Shown in pieces: positions 43,760 through 53,231 of a DNA stretch of 64,000 nucleotides; position 1 is the stretch's first letter, and each line of letters starts with the position of its first letter. The notes under the pieces were generated by a model. It was not told the DNA's origin. It worked only from the letters and a program-made list of their open reading frames with translations, and ran no database searches. The stretch is from Saprospiraceae bacterium. GTDB taxonomy: Bacteria > Bacteroidota > Bacteroidia > Chitinophagales > Saprospiraceae. The translations under genes and the position numbers were made by a program. The stretch spans positions 1 to 64,000 of the forward strand of contig JABDMH010000014.1 of NCBI GenBank assembly GCA_013001595.1, written 5' to 3'.

Positions 43760-44422
43760 CTAGAGCAATTTGGCAAGGTGCTGCATGGCGAGCTCAGGGC
43801 TAGTTATGATGGGCACTTTCTTGTCTTCTTCTGCCAATTGATCAACTACACGAGCCATGGATGCCTGCGCCAATAGAATCACATCTACTTGCTCTGATAA
43901 TTCCTTCATAGCGGCCGCTACCTTTGCGTCATGCTCTTCAGGACGGCCTTGCATCAATACCTCGAAAGCACCTTCACAAAGTCTGGAGGTTAGTGTAATA
44001 TGCTTGCCTGCGAGGTCAGCTCTTCGCTGAACCAAATCACTGGTCGGTTCTAAAGTGGTCGACAAAGTTGCCAATACACCAATCCTAGTACCCATAGCTA
44101 CCGCCTTGTCCGCCATAGGCTGATCGACCCTCAACACAGGCACCCTACTGAGCGAAGCCGCGGTCTCCACTGCTGAACCGATAGAAGAGCAGGTGACGAG
44201 GATATAATCAGCTCCCGCCGCCTCTGCAGACCCGACATAGTCAACGACTCGGCGTGAAGTGTCTTCCGTCAATGCACCTCTTTCTATGGTATTTTTAATT
44301 AGACTGTCGTCTACAATATTGAATACTTGGATGTCTTTTCCGACTAAATACTCATCTACTAATTTTTGAAAAATTGGCACAAGTGTCGCCGACGTGTGAA
44401 TCAGGCCCAGTTTCTTTGTCAT
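43760..44422 (-). CDS. Aspartate/glutamate racemase-family protein, second Cys missing
   Basis: 220 residues of the Asp/Glu/hydantoin racemase superfamily: LGLIHTSATLVPIFQKLVDE at the start and the first catalytic Cys in ILVTCSSIGSAVE. The second catalytic Cys, expected in the sequence VDVILLAQASMARV, is replaced (AQAS instead of xxCx). One-Cys members include maleate isomerases and arylmalonate decarboxylases or non-racemising relatives. It lies 3 bases before the symporter gene, so the two form an operon; the transported anion and this enzyme's substrate are plausibly the same compound. Four upstream-flanking bases aside, a CACAAAGT/ACTTTGTG inverted repeat (44441-44448, 44466-44473) precedes the gene. 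Confidence 0.82.
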   Translation of the reverse strand: MTKKLGLIHTSATLVPIFQKLVDEYLVGKDIQVFNIVDDSLIKNTIERGALTEDTSRRVVDYVGSAEAAGADYILVTCSSIGSAVETAASLSRVPVLRVDQPMADKAVAMGTRIGVLATLSTTLEPTSDLVQRRADLAGKHITLTSRLCEGAFEVLMQGRPEEHDAKVAAAMKELSEQVDVILLAQASMARVVDQLAEEDKKVPIITSPELAMQHLAKLL

Positions 44423-44891
44423 CTATTTATATCTGCTATTCACAAAGTAGTAAAAAATGAAGTGAACTTTGTGCAACCAAATCCTTTATCCAACCGCCAC
44501 TCCATAAAAACACATATGCTTTATTAATGCTTAAACCTGTAAATTCACGACAAATGATGTCTCTCTTGTTCTTAGGATCTTATTCCCACCCCTCTTGATC
44601 CCGAGAATCAGTCCGCCTATGCATAAAATTTGTTACAAAAAAGATTAGAGTTTAGGCAATGATGAAATCTTCAATATTCAGAGTACAAAAACGCTCTAAG
44701 AAAGTCTCAGCGAACCATCTACGTACATTCCACTGGGAACGACTCCTTCTTAGCTAAAATAAATAATTGGAATCGACGGATCTGCGAAGACATTTCTTGG
44801 ATGGTCAAACCTGTATAGATCAACAACAAATGTAGCAATTATGATTGCTGTTTGTGGAGCGAACGAACGGATTGACTTAAGTGTTAATACT
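44423..44891. other. Divergent intergenic region with an inverted repeat
   Basis: 469 bases between divergent genes. CACAAAGT (44441-44448) and ACTTTGTG (44466-44473) are inverted around 17 bases, close to the racemase-like gene start, and could be a regulator site. No promoter box of clear form was found and nothing coding is evident. Confidence 0.35.
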
Positions 44892-45998
44892 ATGAAACAA
44901 TGGTCGATGAAAACCACAGGACTTCTATTACTTTTAGTCTCTCTTCTGTCATGCCAGGGTAGCACTTCTGAAAACGAGATAAAGCCAACCTTCAGCAATG
45001 TGCAAGAGTCTGTCTATGGCTCGGCAACAATCCGACCAAGTGAATCCTACTTTCCACAAGCCAATAGGGCCGGTGTGATTAAGGAGATCCTCGTTGAGCA
45101 AGGAGATCATGTGACAGAAGGACAGATTTTATTCCGAATTGCGGCTACTGGAGTGGATACGCGGCTTATCGATGCGCAACTAAATCTTTCGGAGGCCAAA
45201 GACAACTTTTTCGGCAAAGACAATGCCTTAAATACGCTACAGCTAGAACTGGATACGGAATTTCAGCAACTGAAGTTAGACTCCATTAATCTATTGAGAC
45301 AGGAGAGACTTCAAGCACAGAATATCGGTGCACAGCTAGACCTGGATCGAGCTAGGTTAACATTCGAAAGTACGAAGAATAGATTTCGAGCCTTACAGCA
45401 GAAATACACCCAAACATACCAGCGCTTAGAGAGCGCTTATAGAAAGGCACTTAACAAAGTCGAAAATGAGCGCTCAATACTTCAAGAATATTTAGTGCAA
45501 GCGCAAATGGATGGTAAGATCTATGAAATCTTTAAGGACGAAGGAGAAGTAATCCATCCTCAGGATAAGTTTGCAGAAATTGGCAGCATCGACAATTATA
45601 CATTGGAATTGGATATAGATGAGGTAGACATTACAAAAATAGATCTGAAAGATACAGCAATCATATCTCTGGAAGCATACCCTGAAGAAGTATTTATGTC
45701 CGTAATTAGGCGGATACACCCCAAGAAAGATGAGCGCTCACAAACGTTCCTCGTAGAAGCAAGTTTTATTGAGAAACCACCTAGAGTATATAATGGACTA
45801 TCAGGTGAAGCAAATATTATTATTGCTAAACGTTCCAATGCACTGACCATACCCACGGAGTATCTATCTGGTCCAAATATGGTCCGGACTATTGATGGTG
45901 ATAAAATGGTAAGCACCGGAATAACGAACTTAAACTTTGTAGAAATTATTTCTGGTATTGATTCAGCTACTGTGTTACTTAAACCGGATCAAGAATGA
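44892..45998 (+). CDS. Periplasmic adaptor (HlyD/MacA-like) lipoprotein of an ABC exporter
   Basis: About 368 residues from ATG 44892 (MKQWSMKTTGLLLLLVSLLSC, lipidated Cys). The biotinyl-lipoyl half-motifs (PQANRAGVIKEILVEQGDHV and the later DGKIYEIFKDEGEVI) flank a long coiled-coil hairpin (about 115-205, rich in Leu, Gln, Arg). Beta-barrel and membrane-proximal domains follow. It bridges the inner-membrane permease to an outer-membrane channel; no TolC gene is nearby. Its TGA overlaps the permease ATG by four bases. Confidence 0.88.
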   Translation: MKQWSMKTTGLLLLLVSLLSCQGSTSENEIKPTFSNVQESVYGSATIRPSESYFPQANRAGVIKEILVEQGDHVTEGQILFRIAATGVDTRLIDAQLNLSEAKDNFFGKDNALNTLQLELDTEFQQLKLDSINLLRQERLQAQNIGAQLDLDRARLTFESTKNRFRALQQKYTQTYQRLESAYRKALNKVENERSILQEYLVQAQMDGKIYEIFKDEGEVIHPQDKFAEIGSIDNYTLELDIDEVDITKIDLKDTAIISLEAYPEEVFMSVIRRIHPKKDERSQTFLVEASFIEKPPRVYNGLSGEANIIIAKRSNALTIPTEYLSGPNMVRTIDGDKMVSTGITNLNFVEIISGIDSATVLLKPDQE

Positions 45999-47257
45999 TT
46001 CGATTCCCCTTGGTTTTCGATATTTCCAGGACGCATTTATTGTCAAAGATAAAGCAGACAACAGTGGCATCCTTAGGTGTTACATTTGGTATTGGAACTT
46101 ATATAATATTGATGGGTTTCATGACCGGGCTCAATGGACTACTTGATGGTCTCATACTAAACCGCACACCGCACATACAAGTCTTCAATAAAACCACACC
46201 TTCGGAGATCCAGCCAGTGGAAAGGTTCAATAAAGCTACCACTGACTTACATTATGTACATTCGGTCAAGCCAAAAGCAAGACTGGAGCGAATACATAAC
46301 GCACTTCCGCTCCTTTCGGAACTGCGAAGACATCAGCAGGTCAAAGGCGCCACACCTCAAACTACCGCAAAGGTTTTTTACTTGGCAGGCGCAAATAAAC
46401 TAAATGGAGTGCTCAACGGCATTCAAGTTCGGGAAGAAATTAGGTTGTTTAACTTCAAGGACTACATTACCGAAGGGGATGTACTTAGCTTGGTAAGACG
46501 AAAAAACAGTATCCTTTTGGGTGCGGGCATTGCTAAGAACTTATCACTTTCGGTAGGCGATCGTATTCAGGTAATGAGCACCAACGGCACCACATTCTCA
46601 CTCCTTGTCAGTGGTATTTTTCAAAGTGGGTTGGCAGAAGTCGATGACGTACAGAGCTATATCAGTCTACCTATGGCCCAACAAATCTTAGGTGCAGGCA
46701 GAAATCATATAACGAGGCTCCACGTAAAGCTTTTTGAAATGGCAGATGCCGTTCCGCTAGCCAGAACCATTGAGACATTATATGACTTAAGAGCTCTGGA
46801 TATAAAGACAGCAAATGCGCAATTCGATACTGGTTCAGATATTAGGAACCTTATCTCGTATGCAGTGTCCATCACACTCCTGCTGGTAGCTGGATTCGGC
46901 ATCTACAATATTCTGAACATGTTCATTTATGAAAAGATGAATGACATAGCAATTCTTAAGGCGACAGGATTTACAGGCACTGATGTCAAATGGATATTCA
47001 TCACCCAGGCGATGGTTATTGGATTGTTGGGTGGAACGATGGGACTGATCATGGGATATGGAGTTTCCATATTCATTGATAATTTGCCTTTCATCACCGA
47101 GGCCTTACCTACGATAAAGACCTATCCCATAAACTACGATCCGCTGGTCTACATCAGCGGAGTGGCCTTCGCTTTGACATCAACTTTCCTGGCTGGATAT
47201 CTACCTGCGAGAAAAGCCCAGCAAATCGATCCCGTCGAAATCATTCGAGGACAATAG
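45995..47257 (+). CDS. FtsX/MacB-like ABC transporter permease
   Basis: 420 residues. N-terminal helix (VASLGVTFGIGTYIILMGFM), a large periplasmic MacB-type domain (about 55-270, with NSILLGAGIAKNLSLSVGDR), then three C-terminal helices (ISYAVSITLLLVAGFGIYNIL; IFITQAMVIGLLGGTMGLIM; YISGVAFALTSTFLAGYLPA) and the end motif PARKAQQIDPVEIIRG. Type VII (mechanotransmission) ABC permeases of this kind export lipids, siderophores or peptides or extract lipoproteins. It is the middle gene of a three-gene operon. Confidence 0.93.
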   Translation: MIRFPLVFDISRTHLLSKIKQTTVASLGVTFGIGTYIILMGFMTGLNGLLDGLILNRTPHIQVFNKTTPSEIQPVERFNKATTDLHYVHSVKPKARLERIHNALPLLSELRRHQQVKGATPQTTAKVFYLAGANKLNGVLNGIQVREEIRLFNFKDYITEGDVLSLVRRKNSILLGAGIAKNLSLSVGDRIQVMSTNGTTFSLLVSGIFQSGLAEVDDVQSYISLPMAQQILGAGRNHITRLHVKLFEMADAVPLARTIETLYDLRALDIKTANAQFDTGSDIRNLISYAVSITLLLVAGFGIYNILNMFIYEKMNDIAILKATGFTGTDVKWIFITQAMVIGLLGGTMGLIMGYGVSIFIDNLPFITEALPTIKTYPINYDPLVYISGVAFALTSTFLAGYLPARKAQQIDPVEIIRGQ

Positions 47258-47266
47258 TAGCATACA

Positions 47267-47938
47267 ATGAATCCAATGCTAGAAACCAGGCACATCGACA
47301 AGTACTTCCTTGAACCCGTGAAGTTTCATGTACTAAAGGATATCAACATAGAATTGCAAAAGGGAGAATTTGTTTCCATTATGGGTAAGTCTGGTTGTGG
47401 AAAGTCTACCCTACTATACATCTTGTCGACCATGGATACAGCTTATGAGGGCGAATTATGGATCGATGGAGATAAAATGTCTGATCTTACCCAAAATGAA
47501 TTGGCAAGGATAAGAAATGAGAAGATCGGATTCGTTTTTCAGTTTCACTACTTGCTCCCAGAATTTACTGTCCTGAAGAACGTTATGTTACCAGCATTGA
47601 AACTGGGCAGAGAGGATGTGGAAGGCATCCGAGCTAGAGCCATGGAAAAATTAGAAATCTTAGGCGTATCCGATCAGGCTAACAAGAAAGCTTATAGGAT
47701 TTCTGGAGGTCAAAAACAGCGCGTATCCATTGCTCGTGCTCTCATAAACGATCCTAAAATCATTATGGGCGATGAACCTACAGGCAATCTAGATAGTAAG
47801 AACTCTGAGAATGTTTTCAATATTTTAAAAACGCTATGTGACTCCATGGGCATGTCCCTATTGGTGGTTACGCATGATATCGATTTTGCTGAGCGGACTG
47901 ATCGCATTATCGAAATGGGTGATGGCACCATCCTATAG
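47267..47938 (+). CDS. ABC transporter ATP-binding protein (MacB/LolD family)
   Basis: 223 residues. Walker A GKSGCGKST, Q-loop VFQFHYLLPEFTVLKN (family-typical LLP..T), signature ISGGQKQRVSIARAL, Walker B IIMGDEPTGNLDS and the switch His in VVTHDI. The LLPEFT segment after the Q-loop is typical of LolD/MacB ATPases. It powers the FtsX-like permease, 9 bases upstream. The set adaptor-permease-ATPase matches DevBCA/MacAB-type exporters; the cargo is unknown. Confidence 0.94.
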   Translation: MNPMLETRHIDKYFLEPVKFHVLKDINIELQKGEFVSIMGKSGCGKSTLLYILSTMDTAYEGELWIDGDKMSDLTQNELARIRNEKIGFVFQFHYLLPEFTVLKNVMLPALKLGREDVEGIRARAMEKLEILGVSDQANKKAYRISGGQKQRVSIARALINDPKIIMGDEPTGNLDSKNSENVFNILKTLCDSMGMSLLVVTHDIDFAERTDRIIEMGDGTIL

Positions 47939-48066
47939 CCGGATGCAGAATCCTTTGGAAGAAAACACAACTTTCTCGACAGATGGTTAACGATGCCAAA
48001 GGCATGAGCTGTTGACGATTTCACTACATTAGTAACTAGATTAAGTCTTTCAAATCTTCTTATTTT

Positions 48067-50790
48067 ATGAGAATTCAGGTCCTAATAAGCACATTCATTT
48101 TAAGCTACCAAGTTTCGCAAGCTCAGCCCATACCTCTCCCGGAACATCCCAGACCGGATTTTCAACGTCATCAATGGCAAAATCTCAATGGGACATGGTC
48201 ATTCGCCTTCGACTCAACCAACGTAGGCATCGAGGAAGAGTGGTATCAGCAAGCAAAATCTTTTGATCTGAGCATCTCAGTTCCATTCCCTTGGGGGTCT
48301 GTACTTTCCGGGGTTGATGACCAGGCTGACATCGGGTGGTATCGACGCTCGATCATCATTGATGCCGATTGGAAAGGAAAACGCACTTTCCTGACGATTG
48401 GTGCTTCGGATTGGGAAACGACGGTGTGGTTAGATGGTAAATTGCTCGGTAGCCACCAAGGGGGATATGTACCCTTTTCCTTTGATCTCACCGATCACAT
48501 AACACATGGAGAGAAACAGAGTCTAATCATTAGGGTTGATGATAAAAGGCGAGATTTCACTTTGTATGGTAAGCAAGGTTATGGCAATGCCCGAGGCATC
48601 TGGCAAACCATATACTTGGAGGCCAGGGGAAGTCATTACATCCGCAGCATTCATTTTTCACCCAACATTGAGACCAGTAGTGTATTGGCAAGTGTGGGCA
48701 TCGAAGCACCCGTTGAGGAAGACACGCCCTTCAGTATTGAGATCCAAGGTAAACAGTACCAGGGTGAAATCAAGGGCGGTCGCAAAGCTGCTGATTTAAA
48801 TGTACCAATAGATCAAATGCGTCTTTGGACACTGGAGGATCCCCATCTCTACGATGCCAAGATTACCTACACTGATGATGTGGTCCATACTTATCTGGGT
48901 ATGCGTAGCATTTCTGTAGTTCATCTTCCTGGTACCAAACATCCATATATTGCCTTGAATGGTAAACCCATTTATCTGCAGATGGCGCTGGATCAATCCT
49001 ATCATCCCGACGGTTTCTACACCTTCCCGTCCGATCAATTCATGCGCGAAGAAATTGAAAGATCCAAAGCGATCGGTCTCAATGGCATCCGACCACACAT
49101 CAAAGTCGAAATACCACGTAAATTATATTGGGCTGACAAACTTGGCATCATGGTGATGGCTGATCTTCCGAATAGCTGGGGCGAACCGGATCGTCGAATG
49201 CAGGAGGAAGCCGAGTATACTTTAAGGGCCATGATCGACCGAGATTATAACCATCCTTCGATTTTTAGTTGGGTACTGTTTAATGAGACTTGGGGTCTTC
49301 AAAAGCTCGAAAAAAAGAACGGTCGCCTTGAGAAAACCTATCTACCTTCAACCCAGCAATGGGTGGCTTCTATGTACTACCTTGCTAAGTCTTTAGATGC
49401 TACGCGCTTGGTGGAAGACAACTCGATATGTTGTGGTGTTGGTCATACAAAAACCGACATCAATTCGTTTCACGACTACAAACCTGGTTGGGTTTGGACT
49501 GAACATTTACAGGATATCGTAGACCGGTCTCATCCAGGAAGTCCTTTTCAATATGAACCAGGTTTCGTCCAAGGAAATGAGCCTAAAATTAATTCCGAAT
49601 GCGGCAATGTTTGGGGCTATGAGGGAAGTACAGGAGATGTTGATTGGAGCTATGATTATCATCGCATGCTCAACTCATTTAGACTCTTCCCCGAAATTGC
49701 TGGCTGGCTATACACCGAACATCACGATGTGATCAATGAATGGAATGGGTACTGGCGGTTTGATCGCAGTAATAAATTTACAGGGATGGGTGAACTTGTG
49801 GAAGGCATGTCACTGCGGGACTTACATTCTGCCGTATATCTGTCCACCGGAAATGAAATTTGTAGTACCGTCGAAGCCAATGCCGTGGTTTCCGTGCCCA
49901 TGTTCTTATCCTCAATGACGGATGCTCATCCTGTCCAGAGAATGACCGTCTCCTATGTGCTTGAACACACCGACCAGACGGGAGCAAAGCACACCATTGA
50001 TCAAGGGAGTCAACCTTTCCACTACCGGCCATATATGCAAAGCGATCTAAAAGACTTGGTGGTCGAAATGACGAAGTTGAATGGATTATCCATTCTCAAA
50101 CTCACAGTTAGAGATGAGCATGGTCAGGTCTTGCAGCATAATTTCACGCATTTCGTCATTCAAAATGGTACAGACCCAGATGATAAGATGATCGCCTCAG
50201 TTGCCCCCAACCAACTTCACAAAGCCCAGTGGGAGCTCAAGCAATGGGAAGTAATGGATGGTCTAAAAGTCAATGGTGCAGGGACAGGATTTTTCGAATA
50301 CCGCATTCCTGTGTCGAAAGAGGCTGCTGGCCGCTACTCAGAAGTCACCTTTCTTTGCGAAGTCTCGGCAAAACAGCTTTTTGTCAAAGACACAGAAAAG
50401 GGCATTCAGGCCAACATTAATTTCATGAAAGGTGGTAAAGATGCTCCCAGTAGAAATCCCAACTCCTATCCGATGACTGATGAAGTAACTTTCCCTTCGC
50501 AACTCACTATTTGGGTTGCTGGTAAAAAACGAAAAACGATCACATTAGCCGATGATCCAGCAGATCACAGGGGTATCCTTTCTTGGCATCATCAACTTAA
50601 AGACAGAAAGCTCAGGGAAGCGGGATCTTATGGCTACCTGGTTCAACTGCCCCTATCTTCCGATGATTTGAAAAATGCATTCAGAAAGGGATATGTGGAC
50701 ATACGATTGGAGAGTAATGGGGGTGGAATAGCCGTCTATGGTCAGTCATTCGGTCGATATCCCATCCACCCCTCCCTGGTCTTCAATTAA
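48067..50790 (+). CDS. Exported glycoside hydrolase family 2 enzyme
   Basis: 907 residues with a signal peptide (QVLISTFILSYQVSQAQ). GH2 layout: sugar-binding jelly roll (about 20-200, PRPDFQRHQWQNLNGTWSFAF, WYRRSI), Ig-like domain, then the TIM barrel with acid/base Glu407 in FNETWG and nucleophile Glu511 in NSECGN. NETWG and SEC instead of the lacZ-type NEx and ExG contexts resembles a beta-glucuronidase/galactosidase-like branch seen beside pectin- and sulfated-glycan enzymes. The long C-terminal part (about 600-907) holds further beta domains. It likely removes side-chain sugars. The exact sugar is unknown. Confidence 0.93.
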   Translation: MRIQVLISTFILSYQVSQAQPIPLPEHPRPDFQRHQWQNLNGTWSFAFDSTNVGIEEEWYQQAKSFDLSISVPFPWGSVLSGVDDQADIGWYRRSIIIDADWKGKRTFLTIGASDWETTVWLDGKLLGSHQGGYVPFSFDLTDHITHGEKQSLIIRVDDKRRDFTLYGKQGYGNARGIWQTIYLEARGSHYIRSIHFSPNIETSSVLASVGIEAPVEEDTPFSIEIQGKQYQGEIKGGRKAADLNVPIDQMRLWTLEDPHLYDAKITYTDDVVHTYLGMRSISVVHLPGTKHPYIALNGKPIYLQMALDQSYHPDGFYTFPSDQFMREEIERSKAIGLNGIRPHIKVEIPRKLYWADKLGIMVMADLPNSWGEPDRRMQEEAEYTLRAMIDRDYNHPSIFSWVLFNETWGLQKLEKKNGRLEKTYLPSTQQWVASMYYLAKSLDATRLVEDNSICCGVGHTKTDINSFHDYKPGWVWTEHLQDIVDRSHPGSPFQYEPGFVQGNEPKINSECGNVWGYEGSTGDVDWSYDYHRMLNSFRLFPEIAGWLYTEHHDVINEWNGYWRFDRSNKFTGMGELVEGMSLRDLHSAVYLSTGNEICSTVEANAVVSVPMFLSSMTDAHPVQRMTVSYVLEHTDQTGAKHTIDQGSQPFHYRPYMQSDLKDLVVEMTKLNGLSILKLTVRDEHGQVLQHNFTHFVIQNGTDPDDKMIASVAPNQLHKAQWELKQWEVMDGLKVNGAGTGFFEYRIPVSKEAAGRYSEVTFLCEVSAKQLFVKDTEKGIQANINFMKGGKDAPSRNPNSYPMTDEVTFPSQLTIWVAGKKRKTITLADDPADHRGILSWHHQLKDRKLREAGSYGYLVQLPLSSDDLKNAFRKGYVDIRLESNGGGIAVYGQSFGRYPIHPSLVFN

Positions 50791-50977
50791 GTCAAACATG
50801 TGGATTGCACCTAGAAAGGTCATAATATATTCCGAATACCACACATATATCGCAATATGATTGTGGCATCAGGCCATCTCCAATATAAAAATGGTAGCTA
50901 TGGATTTATGGTAAAAGATTAGCAGCCGTAGATGGCCTGTCATCATGTCCTAACTAAGGGCAATGTCATGATTGTCG

Positions 50978-50985
50978 TATATTTG
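50978..50985 (+). promoter_or_regulatory. -7 box upstream of the phosphatase-glycosidase gene
   Basis: TATATTTG, an exact match to the Bacteroidota -7 consensus, 41 bases before the start codon. No clear -33 TTTG at proper spacing was seen. Confidence 0.33.
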
Positions 50986-51026
50986 TGGCACCTTGGATAC
51001 AAAATGAATAATGTTCCTTTCTCCAT

Positions 51027-53111
51027 ATGCAAAGAAAAAAGCCTGCAGTCAACCACGACATCAAACTATTATCATTTGACATTGATAACACACTAGTTGA
51101 TCTTCACACATTAAAGGGAAAATTCACTAAAACCTGGTTAAAACACCATCAAGACAACGGGATTCTGCTCACCTATAATTCTGGCAGACTTTACAAAGAC
51201 GTACTTGGATTAATTAAGAAAAAGATACTGCCAGAACCGGCATTTATTATCGGTGGTGTCGGTACGCATATTTATGATTTTAAAGGGCAATCAGTTGTAA
51301 AAGAATTTCGTGATATTTTAGAAGATGGCTGGAATTTAAGTCTAGTTGAAGAGATCGTGGACTCCCTCCCCTACCCAATCGAATTGCAGCCAAGAAAATT
51401 CCAACATGATTTTAAAAGGAGTTACTTTTTTCACGATGCATCTCCATCAGACATCCTAGCTGTAGAAGAAATATTTGAGGCATCTGAATTAGATGTAAAT
51501 GTAGTCTATTCCAGTGATCAACATTTGGATATTTTACCAAAATGGGCCAATAAAGGCAATTCTCTAAAATGGCTTTTGGACCATTTACAGATCGCTCCTA
51601 ATCAATCACTGGTTGCTGGTGATAGTGCCAATGATTCGGCCATGTTTGAAATAAAGAACATCAATGGAATTGCAGTAAGCAATGCCCGGGAGGAATTATA
51701 CAAAACGACCAAATATCAACAAGTTTACCACTCGGAAAGAGCTGTTGGAGAAGGTGTAGTTGAGGGATTGGTATTTTATGGTGTTTTGCCGGAAGAGGCC
51801 CTTGAGGACTTATCAAAAGAAGATCTGCAGGGTGAAGAGTTTTTCATCCAACAACAGATTGAGCAAACGGCAGATTCGGAAGAGGACGAGCGGCTGCGTT
51901 TAATACATGAAGGCTATGAGCAAGCAATTTTGGCCCTTAAGAAAAATATTTCTCCACTAGGATTTCTGGCTTGTCCAATTGAACATAATGTGGCGCACGG
52001 CACTGATGAAAACTATCACAGTGTATGGGCTAGAGATGGAGCAATCACCATTATTGGAGCTTTATCATTATTGCATCATGAAGATATCCATGCATGCGTG
52101 AGACAGACTTTCGATACCCTTTTGCAACATATATCGGTCAATGGACAATTGCCGGCTAATGTGCAGCTCAAGGATGGGGTGGCTGACTATTCAGGTGTAG
52201 GGGGAATTTGTTCGATAGACAGCGGACTTTGGGTGATCATTGCCTTGTATGAATACATACACCTGACAGAAGATCTTGATTTTTTGAAAAAACATCTGCC
52301 GGAATTGCAGAAAGCCATGAACTGGCTTAGTGCGCAAGATGGCAATAACGATGCCCTTCTCGAAATACCTGAAGCTGGAGATTGGACCGATTTATTTGGT
52401 CGAAGCTATCATGTACTTTATGACGAAATACTTTGGTATCGAACCAATGTATGTTTTGGCCGATTGCAAGAAATGCTAGGCAGTGATGAAGCTGCAGGTG
52501 ACTATATTCGATGGTCGCAAGTCATCAAAAAAGAAATACTTTCGAATTTCTGGCCTTCTACGCAGCAGAAACTTTCACAATCTGTTTCCTTTGCTGAACA
52601 TCAATTTTCATTGGGAGATACTAAATATTTAGTAGCTCAAATAACGCCCTTTGATTTTTCCTGGCGTTGTGATAGTTATGGAAATATACTGGCCTTTTTG
52701 TACGATGTAACTGATTCAGAAAAAGCATTGTCTGCATTTCGCTTTATGTTGGGTGTTGGGATTAACGAGCCATTTCCAATCCGTAATGTATATCCTGTTG
52801 TTAGTCCAGGTGATCCTGATTGGCGTGCTTATTATACTGTAAATTTATTAAACCTTCCTGATCACTATCACAACGGAGGTGTCTGGCCTTTCATTGGGGC
52901 GCTCTGGGTACAGTTTATTGATAAGTTGGGGCAAAGAGAAATGGCCATAAATGAAATGTACAAATTGGCACTACTCAACAAAGCAGGAGTCAGCAATGAA
53001 TGGGAATTTAATGAATGGGCACATGGTAAAACCGGACGCCCGATGGGAAAGACATATCAAGCTTGGTCTGCAGCTCAATATATTGCAGCTTACTACAGAT
53101 TAAACTTATAA
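51027..53111 (+). CDS. Disaccharide-phosphate phosphatase fused to a GH100/debranching-like glycosidase
   Basis: 694 residues, two enzymes in one chain. Residues about 12-270 are an HAD-IIB phosphatase of the sucrose/mannosylfructose-phosphate phosphatase type: nucleophile DIDNT (DxD), LLTYNSGR, Lys in NKGNSLKWLL and GDSANDSAMF. Residues about 300-694 form an (alpha/alpha)-toroid glycosidase related to amylo-1,6-glucosidases and GH100 invertases (HSVWARDGAITIIGALSL, CSIDSGLWVIIALYEY, EAGDWTDLFGRSYHVLYDEI, SNEWEFNEWAHGKTG). It is cytoplasmic, with no signal peptide. The gene 121 bases downstream is the matching synthase. One protein would thus finish and also break down the same non-reducing disaccharide, unless the glycosidase acts on another sugar. 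Confidence 0.82.
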   Translation: MQRKKPAVNHDIKLLSFDIDNTLVDLHTLKGKFTKTWLKHHQDNGILLTYNSGRLYKDVLGLIKKKILPEPAFIIGGVGTHIYDFKGQSVVKEFRDILEDGWNLSLVEEIVDSLPYPIELQPRKFQHDFKRSYFFHDASPSDILAVEEIFEASELDVNVVYSSDQHLDILPKWANKGNSLKWLLDHLQIAPNQSLVAGDSANDSAMFEIKNINGIAVSNAREELYKTTKYQQVYHSERAVGEGVVEGLVFYGVLPEEALEDLSKEDLQGEEFFIQQQIEQTADSEEDERLRLIHEGYEQAILALKKNISPLGFLACPIEHNVAHGTDENYHSVWARDGAITIIGALSLLHHEDIHACVRQTFDTLLQHISVNGQLPANVQLKDGVADYSGVGGICSIDSGLWVIIALYEYIHLTEDLDFLKKHLPELQKAMNWLSAQDGNNDALLEIPEAGDWTDLFGRSYHVLYDEILWYRTNVCFGRLQEMLGSDEAAGDYIRWSQVIKKEILSNFWPSTQQKLSQSVSFAEHQFSLGDTKYLVAQITPFDFSWRCDSYGNILAFLYDVTDSEKALSAFRFMLGVGINEPFPIRNVYPVVSPGDPDWRAYYTVNLLNLPDHYHNGGVWPFIGALWVQFIDKLGQREMAINEMYKLALLNKAGVSNEWEFNEWAHGKTGRPMGKTYQAWSAAQYIAAYYRLNL

Positions 53112-53231
53112 AAGAAAATATAAATTAGGCCGATACAATTCGTACTGAAATCAGATTTATAAGTTGATCTCATTCATGAATTTTCAGAAAAACGCCCTCA
53201 AAATTAAATAGGGATAAAAAAATATAGTCTT

